A stretch of DNA of 64,000 bases from Melastoma dodecandrum (Eukaryota > Streptophyta > Magnoliopsida > Myrtales > Melastomataceae): contig JARUPY010000292.1 of the NCBI GenBank assembly GCA_029817715.1, forward strand, positions 3,303,001 to 3,367,000. Reading direction: 5' to 3'. Of this stretch, positions 44,936 to 53,815 are shown in pieces. Positions within the stretch are counted from its first letter, which is position 1, and each line of letters begins with the position of its first letter. A program made the translations under genes and the position numbers. Under the pieces are notes generated by a model. The model was not told where the DNA came from. It saw only the letters and a program-made list of their open reading frames with translations, and made no database searches.

Positions 44936-45850
44936 ATGATCACCGACACCCACACCCCCCGCGCCGCGGTGATCGGCCTGGGCTCCATGGGCTCCGGCAT
45001 GGCCGGCTCGCTCCTGCGGGCAGGCTTTTCCGTCGCCGCCTGCGACGTGAATCCGGAGGCGGTGGCGCGCTTCGCAGCCGCCGGCGGCCGAGGTGCGGCG
45101 AACCCCGCGGAGGCGGCGCGGGACGCCGACGTGGTGGTGAGCGTCGTCGTCAACGCCGCCCAGACCGAGGCGGTGCTGTTCGGCGAGACCGGCGCCGCCG
45201 CCGCGATGCCGGAGGGCGCGGTGTTCGTCTCCTCCGCCACCATGGACCCGGCCGTCGCCCGCGCCCTCGCCGCGCGGCTCGAGGCCACCGGCCGCCACTA
45301 CCTCGACGCCCCGATGAGCGGCGGCGCCGCCCGCGCCGCGGATGGTGGGCTCACCTTCCTGGCCTCGGGCTCGGCGGCCGCCTTTGCCAAGGCGCGCCCC
45401 GCCCTCGATGCCATGGCGGGCACGCTCTACGAGCTCGGCGACGCGGCCGGCCAGGGCGCGGCCTTCAAGATGATCAACCAGCTGCTGGCGGGCGTCCACA
45501 TCGCCGCCGCCTGCGAGGCGATGGCCTTCGCGGCCAAGCAGGGGCTCGACCTCGCCCGCGTCTACGAGGTGATCACGAAGTCGGCCGGCAATTCGTGGAT
45601 GTTCGAGAACCGGGTGCCGCACATCCTCGACGCCGATTACAGCCCGAAGAGCGCGGTCGACATCTTCGTCAAGGATCTCGGCATCGTGCAGGACATGGCC
45701 CGGGCCGAGAAGTACCCGGTCCCGGTGGCGGCGGCGGCGCTGCAGATGTTCCTGATGGCGTCGGGCGCCGGCATGGGCCGGGACGACGACGCCTCCGTGG
45801 CGCGGCTCTACGCGCAGGTCTCGGGGGCCACGCTGCCGGGGAAGGCTTGA
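44936..45850 (+). CDS. ltnD: L-threonate dehydrogenase
   Basis: 304 aa beta-hydroxyacid dehydrogenase: Rossmann motif VIGLGSMGSGMAGSLLRAG, substrate loop YLDAPMSGGAARAADGGLTF, and the catalytic lysine in AAFKMINQLLAG. It oxidises L-threonate at C2 to 2-oxo-tetronate with NAD. Similar enzymes act on other 2- or 3-hydroxy acids, but the adjacent otnI and otnK genes support threonate. The start ATG 44936 has AGAGG 6 nt upstream. Confidence 0.88.
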   Translation: MITDTHTPRAAVIGLGSMGSGMAGSLLRAGFSVAACDVNPEAVARFAAAGGRGAANPAEAARDADVVVSVVVNAAQTEAVLFGETGAAAAMPEGAVFVSSATMDPAVARALAARLEATGRHYLDAPMSGGAARAADGGLTFLASGSAAAFAKARPALDAMAGTLYELGDAAGQGAAFKMINQLLAGVHIAAACEAMAFAAKQGLDLARVYEVITKSAGNSWMFENRVPHILDADYSPKSAVDIFVKDLGIVQDMARAEKYPVPVAAAALQMFLMASGAGMGRDDDASVARLYAQVSGATLPGKA

Positions 45851-45880
45851 GGGAACCCGATCCCGCCCGTCCCCTCACCC

Positions 45881-45988
45881 TGAGGTGACCGCGCAGCGGA
45901 CCTCGAAGGAGGGATCCGGGGATCGCGTCGGCTTCTGGAGGGCTCCGTCGAGGCCTCCGCTTCGCTCCGGCACCTCGGGATGAGGGTG
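45881..45988. repeat. Imperfect palindromic intergenic element, family C
   Basis: CCTCACCCTGAGGTG near the left end and CACCTCGGGATGAGGG near the right; inner parts GGACCTCGAAGGAGG and CCGTCGAGGCCTCC also pair in part. It lies in the ltnD-otnI gap and resembles dispersed repeats common in this bacterial order. Confidence 0.6.
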
Positions 45989-46057
45989 CGGGTTGGATGA
46001 TATGGTCCGCTGAGCGGATCGTCGCGTTTCGAGGATCGGGCAGGGAGTCCCAAAAGA

Positions 46058-46840
46058 ATGCCGCGCTTTGCCGCCAATCTGAGCCTGATGTTCAACGAGG
46101 TGCCGTTCCTCGACCGGTTCGAGGCCGCGGCCCGAGCCGGCTTCGACGCCGTCGAGTTCCTGTTCCCCTACGAGCACCCGGCCGAAGCGATCGGCGAGCG
46201 GCTCCGGGCGAACGGTTTGACCCAGGCGCTGTTCAACCTGCCGCCGGGCGATTTCGCCAAGGGCGAGCGCGGCTTGGCGGCGTTTCCTGAGCGGTTCGAT
46301 GAGTTGAAGGCGGGGGTCGACACGGCGCATCGCTACGCCGCGGCGACCGGCGTCGGCCGCCTCCACCTGATGGCGGGCCTCGCCCCTTGGGACGACCTGC
46401 GCGCCATCGACTCCTACCGCCGGGCGGTCACCTGGACGGCGGAGCGGCTGGCGCCCGCCGGCCTCGACCTCGTCCTGGAGCCGATCAACGGCCGGAACAT
46501 GCCGGGCTATTTCCTCAACGACTTCGGCCGGGCGGCGGATCTGATCGGTGAACTGGCCCTGCCGAACCTGAAGCTGCAGTTCGACCTCTACCATTGCCAG
46601 ATCCTGCACGGCGACGTGACCATGCGGCTGCGTGCCCTGATGCCGCTCATCGGCCATGTCCAGACCGCGAGCGTGCCCGAGCGGCACGAGCCCGGCACCG
46701 GCGAGATGGCCGATTTCTTCCTGTTCGACGAGCTGGACCGGCTCGGCTACCGCGGCTTCGTCGGCTGCGAGTACATCCCGGCCGCCGACACCGTCGCGGG
46801 CCTCGGCTGGCTCGCCGCCTACAAGGAGAGCGCCCGATGA
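46058..46840 (+). CDS. otnI: 2-oxo-tetronate isomerase (hydroxypyruvate isomerase family)
   Basis: 260 aa TIM-barrel of the xylose-isomerase-like fold: FAANLSLMFNEVPFLDRFEAAARAGFDAVEF at the start, metal-binding LEPINGRNMPGYFL, QFDLYHCQI, and a final GCEYIPA. It interconverts 2-oxo- and 3-oxo-tetronate. Hydroxypyruvate isomerase itself is the closest relative, but the operon decides for OtnI. Its stop overlaps the otnK start by 4 bp. Confidence 0.9.
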   Translation: MPRFAANLSLMFNEVPFLDRFEAAARAGFDAVEFLFPYEHPAEAIGERLRANGLTQALFNLPPGDFAKGERGLAAFPERFDELKAGVDTAHRYAAATGVGRLHLMAGLAPWDDLRAIDSYRRAVTWTAERLAPAGLDLVLEPINGRNMPGYFLNDFGRAADLIGELALPNLKLQFDLYHCQILHGDVTMRLRALMPLIGHVQTASVPERHEPGTGEMADFFLFDELDRLGYRGFVGCEYIPAADTVAGLGWLAAYKESAR

Positions 46841-48111
46841 GCCTCGCGCTGGGATGCGTCGCCGACGACTATACGGGCGCCTCGGACCTCGCCAACACCC
46901 TGACCAAGGCAGGACTGCGCACGATCCAGACCATCGGCGTTCCTGAGGAGGGCCGCGCCCTGCCCGAGGCCGACGCGGTGGTGGTGGCGCTCAAGAGCCG
47001 CTCGATCCCGGCCGATCAGGCCGTTGCGCGCTCCCACGAGGCGGAGGCGTGGCTGCGGGCCCGGGGCGCCGCCCATGTGATGTTCAAGGTCTGCTCGACC
47101 TTCGATTCGACCGAGGCCGGCAATATCGGTCCCGTGATGGATGCCCTGCGGGCGGAGGCCGGCGAAGCCATCGCCCTCGTCACGCCGGCTTTCCCCGAGA
47201 CGGGGCGGAGCGTCTACCAGGGCAACCTGTTCGTCGGATCCGTGCCGCTGAACGAGAGCCCGCTCAAGGACCACCCGCTCAACCCGATGCGCGACGCCAA
47301 CCTCGTGCGCGTGCTCGCCCGGCAGAGCACGAGCCCGGTCGGCCTGATCGACACCGCCACGGTCGCGAAGGGCCCGGAGGCCGTGGCCGCCCGCCTCGGC
47401 GCGCTGGCCCGGGAGGGCAAGGGCGCGGCCATCGCGGATGCGATCTTCGACAGCGACCTCGAAGTGCTCGGCCGGGCGATCGTCGCCAAAAGGTTCTCGG
47501 TCGGTGCCTCCGGCCTCGGCCTCGGCCTTGCCCGGGCGCTGGTGGCCGACGGGCGCGGCACGACGGACGCCGCCGGCGCGGCCGTGGGCGAGCCGGTGGG
47601 CGGGGCCTCGGCCTGCCTCGCCGGCAGCTGCTCGCAGGCGACGCTCCAGCAGGTCGCCGCCGCGGAGGCGATCATGCCGGTGCTGCGCCTCGACCCGGCG
47701 CGGCTGCTCGCGGGCGCCGACGTGGTCGCCGAGGCCCTGGCCTTCGCGGAGGAACGCCTCGCCGCCGGTCCCGTGCTGATCGCAACCTCGGCGGCGCCGG
47801 AGGCCGTGCGCGCGCTGCAGGCGCAGCACGGGGTCGACGCGGCCGGCCACGCCATCGAGGCGGCGCTGGCCGCGATTGCCGAAGGCCTCGTCGCCCGCGG
47901 GGTGCGCCGACTCGTGGTGGCGGGCGGCGAGACCTCGGGCGCGGTGGTCGACCGGCTGGGCCTCACCGCCTTCCTGCTCGGCCCCGAGATCGCGCCGGGC
48001 GTTCCGGTCCTGCGCACCGCCGGCCGGCCCGAGCCGATGCTGCTCGCCCTGAAATCCGGCAATTTCGGCGGCGCGGACTTCTTCGGCCGCGCCCTCGACA
48101 TGATGCCGTGA
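46837..48111 (+). CDS. otnK: 3-oxo-tetronate kinase (four-carbon acid sugar kinase family)
   Basis: 424 aa DUF1537-type kinase: LGCVADDYTGASDLANTLTKAG at the N-terminus, FKVCSTFDSTEAGNIGPVMDAL, and the C-terminal nucleotide-binding part VVAGGETSGAVVDRLGL, LALKSGNFGGADFF. It phosphorylates 3-oxo-tetronate with ATP before OtnC decarboxylates it. ATG 46837 overlaps the otnI stop and has AAGGAG 9 nt upstream. Confidence 0.92.
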   Translation: MSLALGCVADDYTGASDLANTLTKAGLRTIQTIGVPEEGRALPEADAVVVALKSRSIPADQAVARSHEAEAWLRARGAAHVMFKVCSTFDSTEAGNIGPVMDALRAEAGEAIALVTPAFPETGRSVYQGNLFVGSVPLNESPLKDHPLNPMRDANLVRVLARQSTSPVGLIDTATVAKGPEAVAARLGALAREGKGAAIADAIFDSDLEVLGRAIVAKRFSVGASGLGLGLARALVADGRGTTDAAGAAVGEPVGGASACLAGSCSQATLQQVAAAEAIMPVLRLDPARLLAGADVVAEALAFAEERLAAGPVLIATSAAPEAVRALQAQHGVDAAGHAIEAALAAIAEGLVARGVRRLVVAGGETSGAVVDRLGLTAFLLGPEIAPGVPVLRTAGRPEPMLLALKSGNFGGADFFGRALDMMP

Positions 48112-48119
48112 AGGGGATC

Positions 48120-48250
48120 CCAAAGGGACCCCGTCCCTTTGGTGGGGTGTCGGGGTGAAACCCCGGCCTCCGGATCCCGGCCACCGAAAGGGGGCCGGGA
48201 TCCGTACAGCAGGGCTCTGCCCTGCACCCGCCAAAGGACGCGTCCTTTGG
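48120..48250. repeat. Chain of five perfect hairpins between otnK and denD
   Basis: In order: CCAAAGGGAC/GTCCCTTTGG (48120-48142), CGGGGT/ACCCCG (48151-48165), CGGATCCCGGCC/GGCCGGGATCCG (48171-48204), GCAGGGC/GCCCTGC (48209-48225), and the uninterrupted 20-bp palindrome CCAAAGGACG/CGTCCTTTGG (48231-48250). Outer hairpins share the CCAAAGG core, so the whole is a structured element. No T-run follows. Confidence 0.85.
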
Positions 48251-48279
48251 AATCCCATGACTTTTCTCGGGAGGATTTC

Positions 48280-49257
48280 ATGCACGCCCTGATTCTCGGC
48301 GCCGCCGGCATGATCGGCCGCCGCCTCGTGGATGCCCTGGTGAAGGACGGCCGGGTCGGCGGGGAGCCGCTCACCGCCCTCACTCTGCTCGACGTGGTGC
48401 CGCCCGCGGCGCCGGAGGGATTTTCCGGTCCGGTCCGGGCCGAGGCCGCCGACCTCACGGCGCCCGGCGCCGCCGAGGCCGCCATCGCCGAGCGGCCGGA
48501 GGTGATCTTCCATCTCGCAGCGGTGGTCTCGGGCGAGGCCGAGGCCAATCTGGAGCTCGGCTACCGGGTCAATCTCGACGGCACCCGCCTGCTCCTGGAC
48601 GCGATCCGTGCGGCCAACGCGGCGGACGGCTATCGGCCGAAGCTGGTCTTCACCTCCTCGCTCGCGGTGTTCGGGCCGCCCTTCCCCAAAGTCATTCCGG
48701 ACGACCACATCCTGCGCCCGGCCTCCTCGTACGGCGTGCAGAAGGCGATGGGTGAGCTGATGCTCGCCGACTACGCGCGCCGCGGCTTCCTCGACGGGAT
48801 CGGCCTGCGGCTGCCGACCATCTGCGTGCGGCCGGGCAAGCCCAACAAGGCGGCCTCGGGCTTCTTCTCAGGCATCATCCGCGAGCCGCTCGCCGGCCAA
48901 GAGGCGATCCTGCCGGTGCCCGACACGGTGCGGCACTGGTTCGCCAGTCCTGCCGCGGCGGTGGGCTTCCTCATCCACGCGGCCGGGCTCGACCTCGCGG
49001 CGATCGGCCCGCGGATCAGCCTGACCATGCCGGGCGTCTCGGCGACGGTGGCGGAGGAAATCGAGGCCCTGCGCCGGGCGGCGGGCGACAAGGCCGTGGC
49101 GCTGATCCGGCGCGCGCCCGACGCCACCATCGCGCGGATCGTCGGCTCCTGGCCGGAGGCGTTCGAGCCGGAGGCGGCTCTGGCCCTGGGTTTCCGGGCG
49201 GATGAATCCTTCGACGCGATCGTGGCCCAGCACGTGGCCGAGTTCCACGGCGGCTGA
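48280..49257 (+). CDS. denD: D-erythronate dehydrogenase (short-chain dehydrogenase/epimerase fold)
   Basis: 325 aa extended SDR: dinucleotide motif ILGAAGMIGRRLVDAL, HLAAVVSGEAEANLELGYRVN, LVFTSSLAVFGPP, and Tyr-x3-Lys as SYGVQKAMGE. RLPTICVRPGKPN and SGFFSGIIREPL are typical of DenD-like enzymes. It oxidises D-erythronate, giving a 2-oxo acid that joins the otnI-otnK-otnC route. ATG 48280 has GGGAGG 5-6 nt upstream; the longer frame reads through the hairpins. Confidence 0.9.
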   Translation: MHALILGAAGMIGRRLVDALVKDGRVGGEPLTALTLLDVVPPAAPEGFSGPVRAEAADLTAPGAAEAAIAERPEVIFHLAAVVSGEAEANLELGYRVNLDGTRLLLDAIRAANAADGYRPKLVFTSSLAVFGPPFPKVIPDDHILRPASSYGVQKAMGELMLADYARRGFLDGIGLRLPTICVRPGKPNKAASGFFSGIIREPLAGQEAILPVPDTVRHWFASPAAAVGFLIHAAGLDLAAIGPRISLTMPGVSATVAEEIEALRRAAGDKAVALIRRAPDATIARIVGSWPEAFEPEAALALGFRADESFDAIVAQHVAEFHGG

Positions 49258-49351
49258 GGCCTGTCCGGCTGTCGCTGGGACTCCTTGGTCGAAGCGGATC
49301 CGTCATCACGAGCGCAGCAAAGTGACCCAGGGCGGCGTGACCTCAGTGGAT

Positions 49352-49395
49352 GGGGTGCTCCTGGATAGCTTCGCTTCGCTCGCAAAGACGAGGGT
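49352..49395. repeat. Partial dispersed repeat, family B
   Basis: TGGATAGCTTCGCTTCGCTC followed by GCAAAGACGAGG in the gap between denD and vapC; one half of the hairpin family seen at 30580 and 58727. Confidence 0.5.
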
Positions 49396-49434
49396 GCTGG
49401 AATCCGCGACCCGGCATCAGATGTGAGCGGGCGC

Positions 49435-49836
49435 TCAGGCGAGGGCCGAGGGAATATCGGTCTGGGGGAAATCGTCGCCGACATAGAGCAGCGGCACGCC
49501 GTGGACCCGCGCGCAGGCATAGGCGAAGCAATCGCCGAGGTTCAGGCGTGCCGGGTGGCGGCCCTTGCCGTAGCGGGCAAGGGCCGCGAGGGCCAGGGTG
49601 CTCTCGGCCTCGGCGATGGGCACGATGCGCAGACCTGCGACGCGGATGAACGCCTCGACTTCCGCCTCGGCCTCGGCCACGGACAACGCCATTTTGCGTG
49701 CCACCGCGACCACCGTCTCGAAGACGGCAAGGCCCGACGTCAGTGGTGCCACTGCGTCATCGAGACGAATGAGCAGGGCGGAGCGCTCCGGCTCCGCGGT
49801 CAGGATCGCGACCAGTGCCGAGGCGTCGACGAACAT
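49435..49836 (-). CDS. vapC: VapC-type PIN-domain toxin
   Basis: 133 aa PIN-domain ribonuclease: the acidic metal-binding residues are Asp4 in [10 protein letters not shown], Glu40 in AVFET, Asp near 101 in LGDCFAYA and Asp near 119 in VGDDF. This is the toxin of a VapBC pair, cutting RNA when free. ATG 49836 overlaps the antitoxin stop by 1 nt (TGATG). No frameshift or loss is seen. Confidence 0.9.
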   Translation of the reverse strand: MFVDASALVAILTAEPERSALLIRLDDAVAPLTSGLAVFETVVAVARKMALSVAEAEAEVEAFIRVAGLRIVPIAEAESTLALAALARYGKGRHPARLNLGDCFAYACARVHGVPLLYVGDDFPQTDIPSALA

Positions 49837-50072
49837 CACTCGTCGTTCAGGCTGTCGTAGAACGCCTTGTCCGCCTTGAGGCCTGTGCGCGGTACGGCAT
49901 CCATCCGGTCCAGGAGGGGCTTCAGCCGTTCCGCGAGGGGCACGCGCTGTTCCCGCCGCGCCAGCTCGTTCGTGAGCGCGAGTCGCACCGCCTCGGTCTT
50001 GCTCACGCCGGCCCGCGATGCCAGCTTCTCGGCGAGCTGATTCACCTCTTCGCTGCGGATGTTGAGCGGCAT
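49836..50072 (-). CDS. vapB: VapB-type antitoxin (Rv0623-like/PSK family)
   Basis: 78 aa. An N-terminal ribbon-helix-helix-like segment ([32 protein letters not shown]) and a flexible tail for toxin binding. It represses its own operon and neutralises VapC. ATG 50072 has GGAGG 5 nt upstream. A perfect dyad 11-40 bp upstream is the likely operator. Confidence 0.9.
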   Translation of the reverse strand: MPLNIRSEEVNQLAEKLASRAGVSKTEAVRLALTNELARREQRVPLAERLKPLLDRMDAVPRTGLKADKAFYDSLNDE

Positions 50073-50082
50073 CGCGGCCTCC

Positions 50083-50112
50083 GTGTAGACACGTGGAGGC
50101 TAGTGTCTACAC
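50083..50112. promoter_or_regulatory. vapB: VapB operator candidate: 10-bp perfect dyad
   Basis: GTGTAGACAC (50083-50092), 10-bp spacer, GTGTCTACAC (50103-50112). It overlaps the vapB leader and lies 56 bp before recQ, so VapBC binding could also affect recQ. Dyads of this kind bind ribbon-helix-helix antitoxins. Confidence 0.7.
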
Positions 50113-50167
50113 ATCGCCGCCGCAAGCAGGCCGCCGCACGACGGCTCGACCGTCCCAAAGGATTCCG

Positions 50168-52006
50168 ATGACCCGCCTCGACGAGGCCCGCGCCGCACTG
50201 AAGAAGACCTTCGGCTACGAGGATTTCCGGCCCGGGCAGGACGAGGTGATCGGCGCGGTGCTCGACGGCGCCGACGTGTTCGCCGTCATGCCCACGGGCT
50301 CGGGCAAGTCGATGACCTACCAGCTCCCGGCGCTGGTCGATCCGGGGCTGACCGTGGTGGTCTCGCCGCTGATCGCGCTGATGCACGATCAGGTGCAGCA
50401 GATGAAGAGCGTCGGCGTCGAGGCCGCGACCCTCAACTCGACCGTATCGGACTCTGAATCACGCGAGACGTGGCGGTTGCTGCGCTCGGGCGAGCTGCGG
50501 CTCCTGTTCGTGTCGCCCGAGCGGCTGCTGATGGAGGGCTGCATCGAGGCCCTGCGCGGGGCCGGCGTCCGGCGGCTGGCCGTCGACGAGGCGCATTGCG
50601 TCTCGCAATGGGGGCACGATTTCCGCCCCGAATACCGGGAGATCGCCCGCGCCCGGACGACGCTCGGCAACGTCCAGACGCTCGCGCTCACCGCCACCGC
50701 CGACGCGGCGACCCGGGCCGAGATCGCCGAGCGGCTGTTCCCGCAGGGCCGGCCGCCGAAGATCTTCGTTCACTCCTTCGACCGGCCGAACATCCGGCTG
50801 ACCTTCCAGCCCAAGGACAATCCGGCCCGGCAGATCGAGCGCTTCCTCAAGCACCGAAGGGCGGAGAGCGGGATCATCTACTGCTCGTCGCGCAAGCGCA
50901 CCGAGCAACTGGCCGAGACCCTCAAGAAGGATGGGTTCGACGCGCTGCCCTACCATGCCGGCCTCGACCAGGCGACGCGCATGAAGAACCAGGACCGGTT
51001 CCTGCAGGAGGACGGGGTGGTGATGACCGCCACCATCGCCTTCGGCATGGGCATCAACAAGCCGGACGTGCGCTTCGTCTGCCACGCCGACATGCCCAAC
51101 AACGTCGAGGGCTACTATCAGGAGATCGGCCGCGCCGGCCGCGACGGGCTGCCGGCCGACACGCTGACCCTCTACGGCCTCGACGACATGGCGCTCCGCC
51201 GCCGCCAGATCGACGAGAAGGAGATCTCCGACGAGCGCCGCCGGGTCGAGCGTCGCAAGCTCGAGGCGATGATCACCCTGTGCGAGGGCGCCACCTGCCG
51301 GCGCCAGTCGCTGCTCGCCTATTTCGGCGAGATCAGCGAGCCCTGCGGCCGCTGCGACCTGTGCCGCGGCGGCGTCACCCTGGTGGACGGCACGGTCCCG
51401 GCCCAAAAAATCCTCTCGGCGATCGTGCGCACCGGGCAGCGCTTCGGCGCGGCCTATATCTGCGACGTGGTCCACGGGAAGGAGAGCGAGCCGATCCGGC
51501 GCAACGGGCATACCAGCCTGAAGACCTTCGGGGTCGGCGCCGACAAGCCGGTGGCGGCGTGGCGGGCGATCCTGCGCCAGCTCTTCGCCGCCGGGGCGAT
51601 CGCCGAGAACGCCGACGGCTACGGCGGCCTGTCGATGACCGCCAAGGGCGAGGCGATCCTCTACGGGCGGGAGCCGGTCCAGCTCCGCCCCGACCCGGAA
51701 AAGGCCGAACCCCGCGAGCGCCGCCGCGCCGCGCCCCGGGAGGACGGGGAGATCGCCCTGTCGGAAACCGACGAGGCCCTGTTCCAGCACCTGCGGGGCC
51801 TGCGCGCCACGCTCGCCCGGGCCGAGGGCATCGCGGCCTTCATGGTCTTCCCCGACCGCACCCTGATCGAGATGGCCCGGCAGAAGCCCGTCGATCTCTG
51901 GGCCTTGCGCACGATCCACGGGGTCGGCGAGCGCAAGCGCGAGGCCTACGGCGAGCGATTCGTGGGGGCCATCGCCGAGTTCCTGGCGCATCCGCCGGCG
52001 GCGTGA
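50168..52006 (+). CDS. recQ: ATP-dependent DNA helicase RecQ
   Basis: 612 aa. Helicase motifs: [13 protein letters not shown] (RecQ motif 0), Walker [30 protein letters not shown] (DEAH), then [13 protein letters not shown] and [10 protein letters not shown]. The zinc-binding cysteines are in [12 protein letters not shown] and [11 protein letters not shown] winged-helix domain and a C-terminal HRDC domain (about 535-605) follow. It unwinds DNA for repair and recombination. ATG 50168 has AAGGA 6 nt upstream; the frame opens earlier inside the vapB operator region. Confidence 0.95.
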   Translation: MTRLDEARAALKKTFGYEDFRPGQDEVIGAVLDGADVFAVMPTGSGKSMTYQLPALVDPGLTVVVSPLIALMHDQVQQMKSVGVEAATLNSTVSDSESRETWRLLRSGELRLLFVSPERLLMEGCIEALRGAGVRRLAVDEAHCVSQWGHDFRPEYREIARARTTLGNVQTLALTATADAATRAEIAERLFPQGRPPKIFVHSFDRPNIRLTFQPKDNPARQIERFLKHRRAESGIIYCSSRKRTEQLAETLKKDGFDALPYHAGLDQATRMKNQDRFLQEDGVVMTATIAFGMGINKPDVRFVCHADMPNNVEGYYQEIGRAGRDGLPADTLTLYGLDDMALRRRQIDEKEISDERRRVERRKLEAMITLCEGATCRRQSLLAYFGEISEPCGRCDLCRGGVTLVDGTVPAQKILSAIVRTGQRFGAAYICDVVHGKESEPIRRNGHTSLKTFGVGADKPVAAWRAILRQLFAAGAIAENADGYGGLSMTAKGEAILYGREPVQLRPDPEKAEPRERRRAAPREDGEIALSETDEALFQHLRGLRATLARAEGIAAFMVFPDRTLIEMARQKPVDLWALRTIHGVGERKREAYGERFVGAIAEFLAHPPAA

Positions 52007-52195
52007 GCCGGAGAATGACGGGGCGCGTCCTGGCGCGTCGCGCGGGATCGTGTAGGCAGAGCGCCCCGACCCGAATCGATCGGACTCATCATCTCCGTTT
52101 CCGCGCCCGTCGCAGACGCTCCGTCCCGGACGGCTCCGGACGAGACCGAGATCCGATCGGGCCGTCACGATCCGCGGGCGCTGACCTCCCGCATC

Positions 52196-53320
52196 GTGTT
52201 CTATCTGCCGGGCTTCGACCCGCGGGACCCGGAGGTCTATTGGGGCCTGTTCCGCCGCGAGGCCCGCCGCACCGCGTCCCGGCGCGGCGCGGAGATCGCG
52301 GTCGGCGATCCGGTCCGCTCGGCGGACGGGCTCGAACTCGGCTGGACCGCGCGGTCGCGCGGCGTGACCACGCGCTACGTCCTCCTGCGCTGGGAGGACA
52401 TCGTCCGCGGCCGGTTCCCGCAATCCGGCTGGGCGCGCCTCCGGGGCGTCCCGGTCCTGCTCTGGCGGCTGTGGCGCTCGGGCTACGTGGCGGATCTGGG
52501 CCGGGAGGGGCGGCGCTTCTCCACGGTGATCTTCGGCGTCCACGCGATCTATCTGGCGCTCGTCCTCCTCAGCCTCGCCCTCGCGGCGGGCCTCGCCGGC
52601 CTGGCGCCGGCCGTTCTGCAGCCCTGGTCCCTGCTGGCGGTGCCGCCCCTGGCCTACGCGATCCTCATCGGGCTGGTGCGCGCGACCCGCGGCAGGCCCT
52701 TCTACGTCTCCCACCTGGTGGACGATACCGCCTTCACCCACGCCTACGCGGCGGCCGAGGCCCCCGAGGTCGCCCCCCGCCTCAACGCCTTCGCGGACCG
52801 CATCCGCGCCGCCGAGGGCGAGGCCGACGAGGTGGTGGTGGTCGGGCATTCCTCGTCGAGCTTTCTCGGGATCGAGGTGATGGACCGGGTGCTCAGCCAG
52901 GATCCCGGCTTCGGCACCCGCGGGACGCCGGTCACGTTCGTGAGCCTCGGCAGCGTCATCCCCTGGCTCGGCCTCGACCCGGCCGCGCAGGGGTTCCGCG
53001 CCGCGCTCCAGCGCTTCGGGCGGGCGCGGCAGGTCGGCTGGATCGATGTGCGCGCCCCATGGGACTGGCTGTCGATCCACGGACAGAACCCCCTGGCCGC
53101 CTGCGCGCTCACCCCGCCGGACCCCGACCGCCCGGCCGTGCTCGGGGTGATGATCAGCGACCTGATCACGGGCGCCGATGTGGGCTTTCGCCAGTACAAC
53201 CTATTCCAGATGCATTTCCAGCTGCTCATGGCGAGCCAGAGCGTGGAGGGTTTCGACTATCTCGACCTGATGACCGGGCCGGAGCCGGTCCACGCCCTCG
53301 CCCCGGTAACGGGTGCGTGA
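52196..53320 (+). CDS. Membrane-inserted alpha/beta-hydrolase-like protein, unknown
   Basis: 374 aa from GTG 52196; no Shine-Dalgarno is visible, and the frame is open back to at least 52043 without an ATG, GTG or TTG after 52052, so the N-terminus is uncertain. Features are an opening VFYLPGFDPRDPEVYWGLFRREA, two membrane helices (about 120-165) and the nucleophile elbow VVVVGHSSSSFLGIEVM (Gly-His-Ser-Ser). The C-terminal half holds WLGLDP, RAPWDWLSIHGQNPL and an FDYLDLM end. It looks like a serine hydrolase with a membrane hairpin inserted; substrate unknown. It follows recQ by 189 bp. Confidence 0.65.
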   Translation: MFYLPGFDPRDPEVYWGLFRREARRTASRRGAEIAVGDPVRSADGLELGWTARSRGVTTRYVLLRWEDIVRGRFPQSGWARLRGVPVLLWRLWRSGYVADLGREGRRFSTVIFGVHAIYLALVLLSLALAAGLAGLAPAVLQPWSLLAVPPLAYAILIGLVRATRGRPFYVSHLVDDTAFTHAYAAAEAPEVAPRLNAFADRIRAAEGEADEVVVVGHSSSSFLGIEVMDRVLSQDPGFGTRGTPVTFVSLGSVIPWLGLDPAAQGFRAALQRFGRARQVGWIDVRAPWDWLSIHGQNPLAACALTPPDPDRPAVLGVMISDLITGADVGFRQYNLFQMHFQLLMASQSVEGFDYLDLMTGPEPVHALAPVTGA

Positions 53321-53815
53321 CGTCTTTACGGAAGCGGCGCGCGACGCACGCATCTCACCGGCATGGGCGCCACGATGCGCACAGATCCGTTGCCGGACGG
53401 CGTTCGGCCTCGGCCAGATCCTGATCCGAAGCCAATACGCGCCCTCCCTCCTCCTCGGCGGGTTCCGATATTCACACATCCGGGGCGGACACCGACGTGG
53501 ACGGCAGAGTGCGACGCGCCCCCTCTCCCGCATGGGAGCGGGGACCGGCGCTTCGTCCTGCTGCCCGGGTGACTGCACAAGTGGTGTGAACCTGCTGACC
53601 TCCGCGGGACAGGGGGAGCCGCGGGTCTGGCCGTTCCCCCGTTCCGGAGAAGATCCGCGAGCCCGCAAGGAGATGCCCCCCGTCGGAATACCTTGCGGAT
53701 GTTGCCAGGGCGGGCGCTTCCGCTCTAGAGCCGGGGCAACCTCGATCCCGGCCCGGTCCGGGCTCGCCGCGGCACGCGTCCTCCGGGACGGGCCGCTTTT
53801 TGCCGAGACCGCCGC
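53321..53815. other. 495-bp gap upstream of purL without a convincing gene
   Basis: Open frames here have no family resemblance. The stretch CCCTCTCCCGCATGGGAGCGGGG (53521-53543 region) looks like a fragment of the family A palindrome, and CCGCGG repeats near 53605-53627 could pair. A structured purL leader is possible, but I recognise no riboswitch or small RNA. Confidence 0.4.

Noticed and set aside
50459..53080. 873-codon minus-strand frame opposite recQ and the hydrolase gene
   Set aside because: No motif, and it spans two plus-strand genes with clear helicase or hydrolase motifs.
53560..53760. Possible riboswitch or 6S/SRP-type RNA before purL
   Set aside because: Looked for conserved boxes of common riboswitches and small RNAs; none matched well enough.
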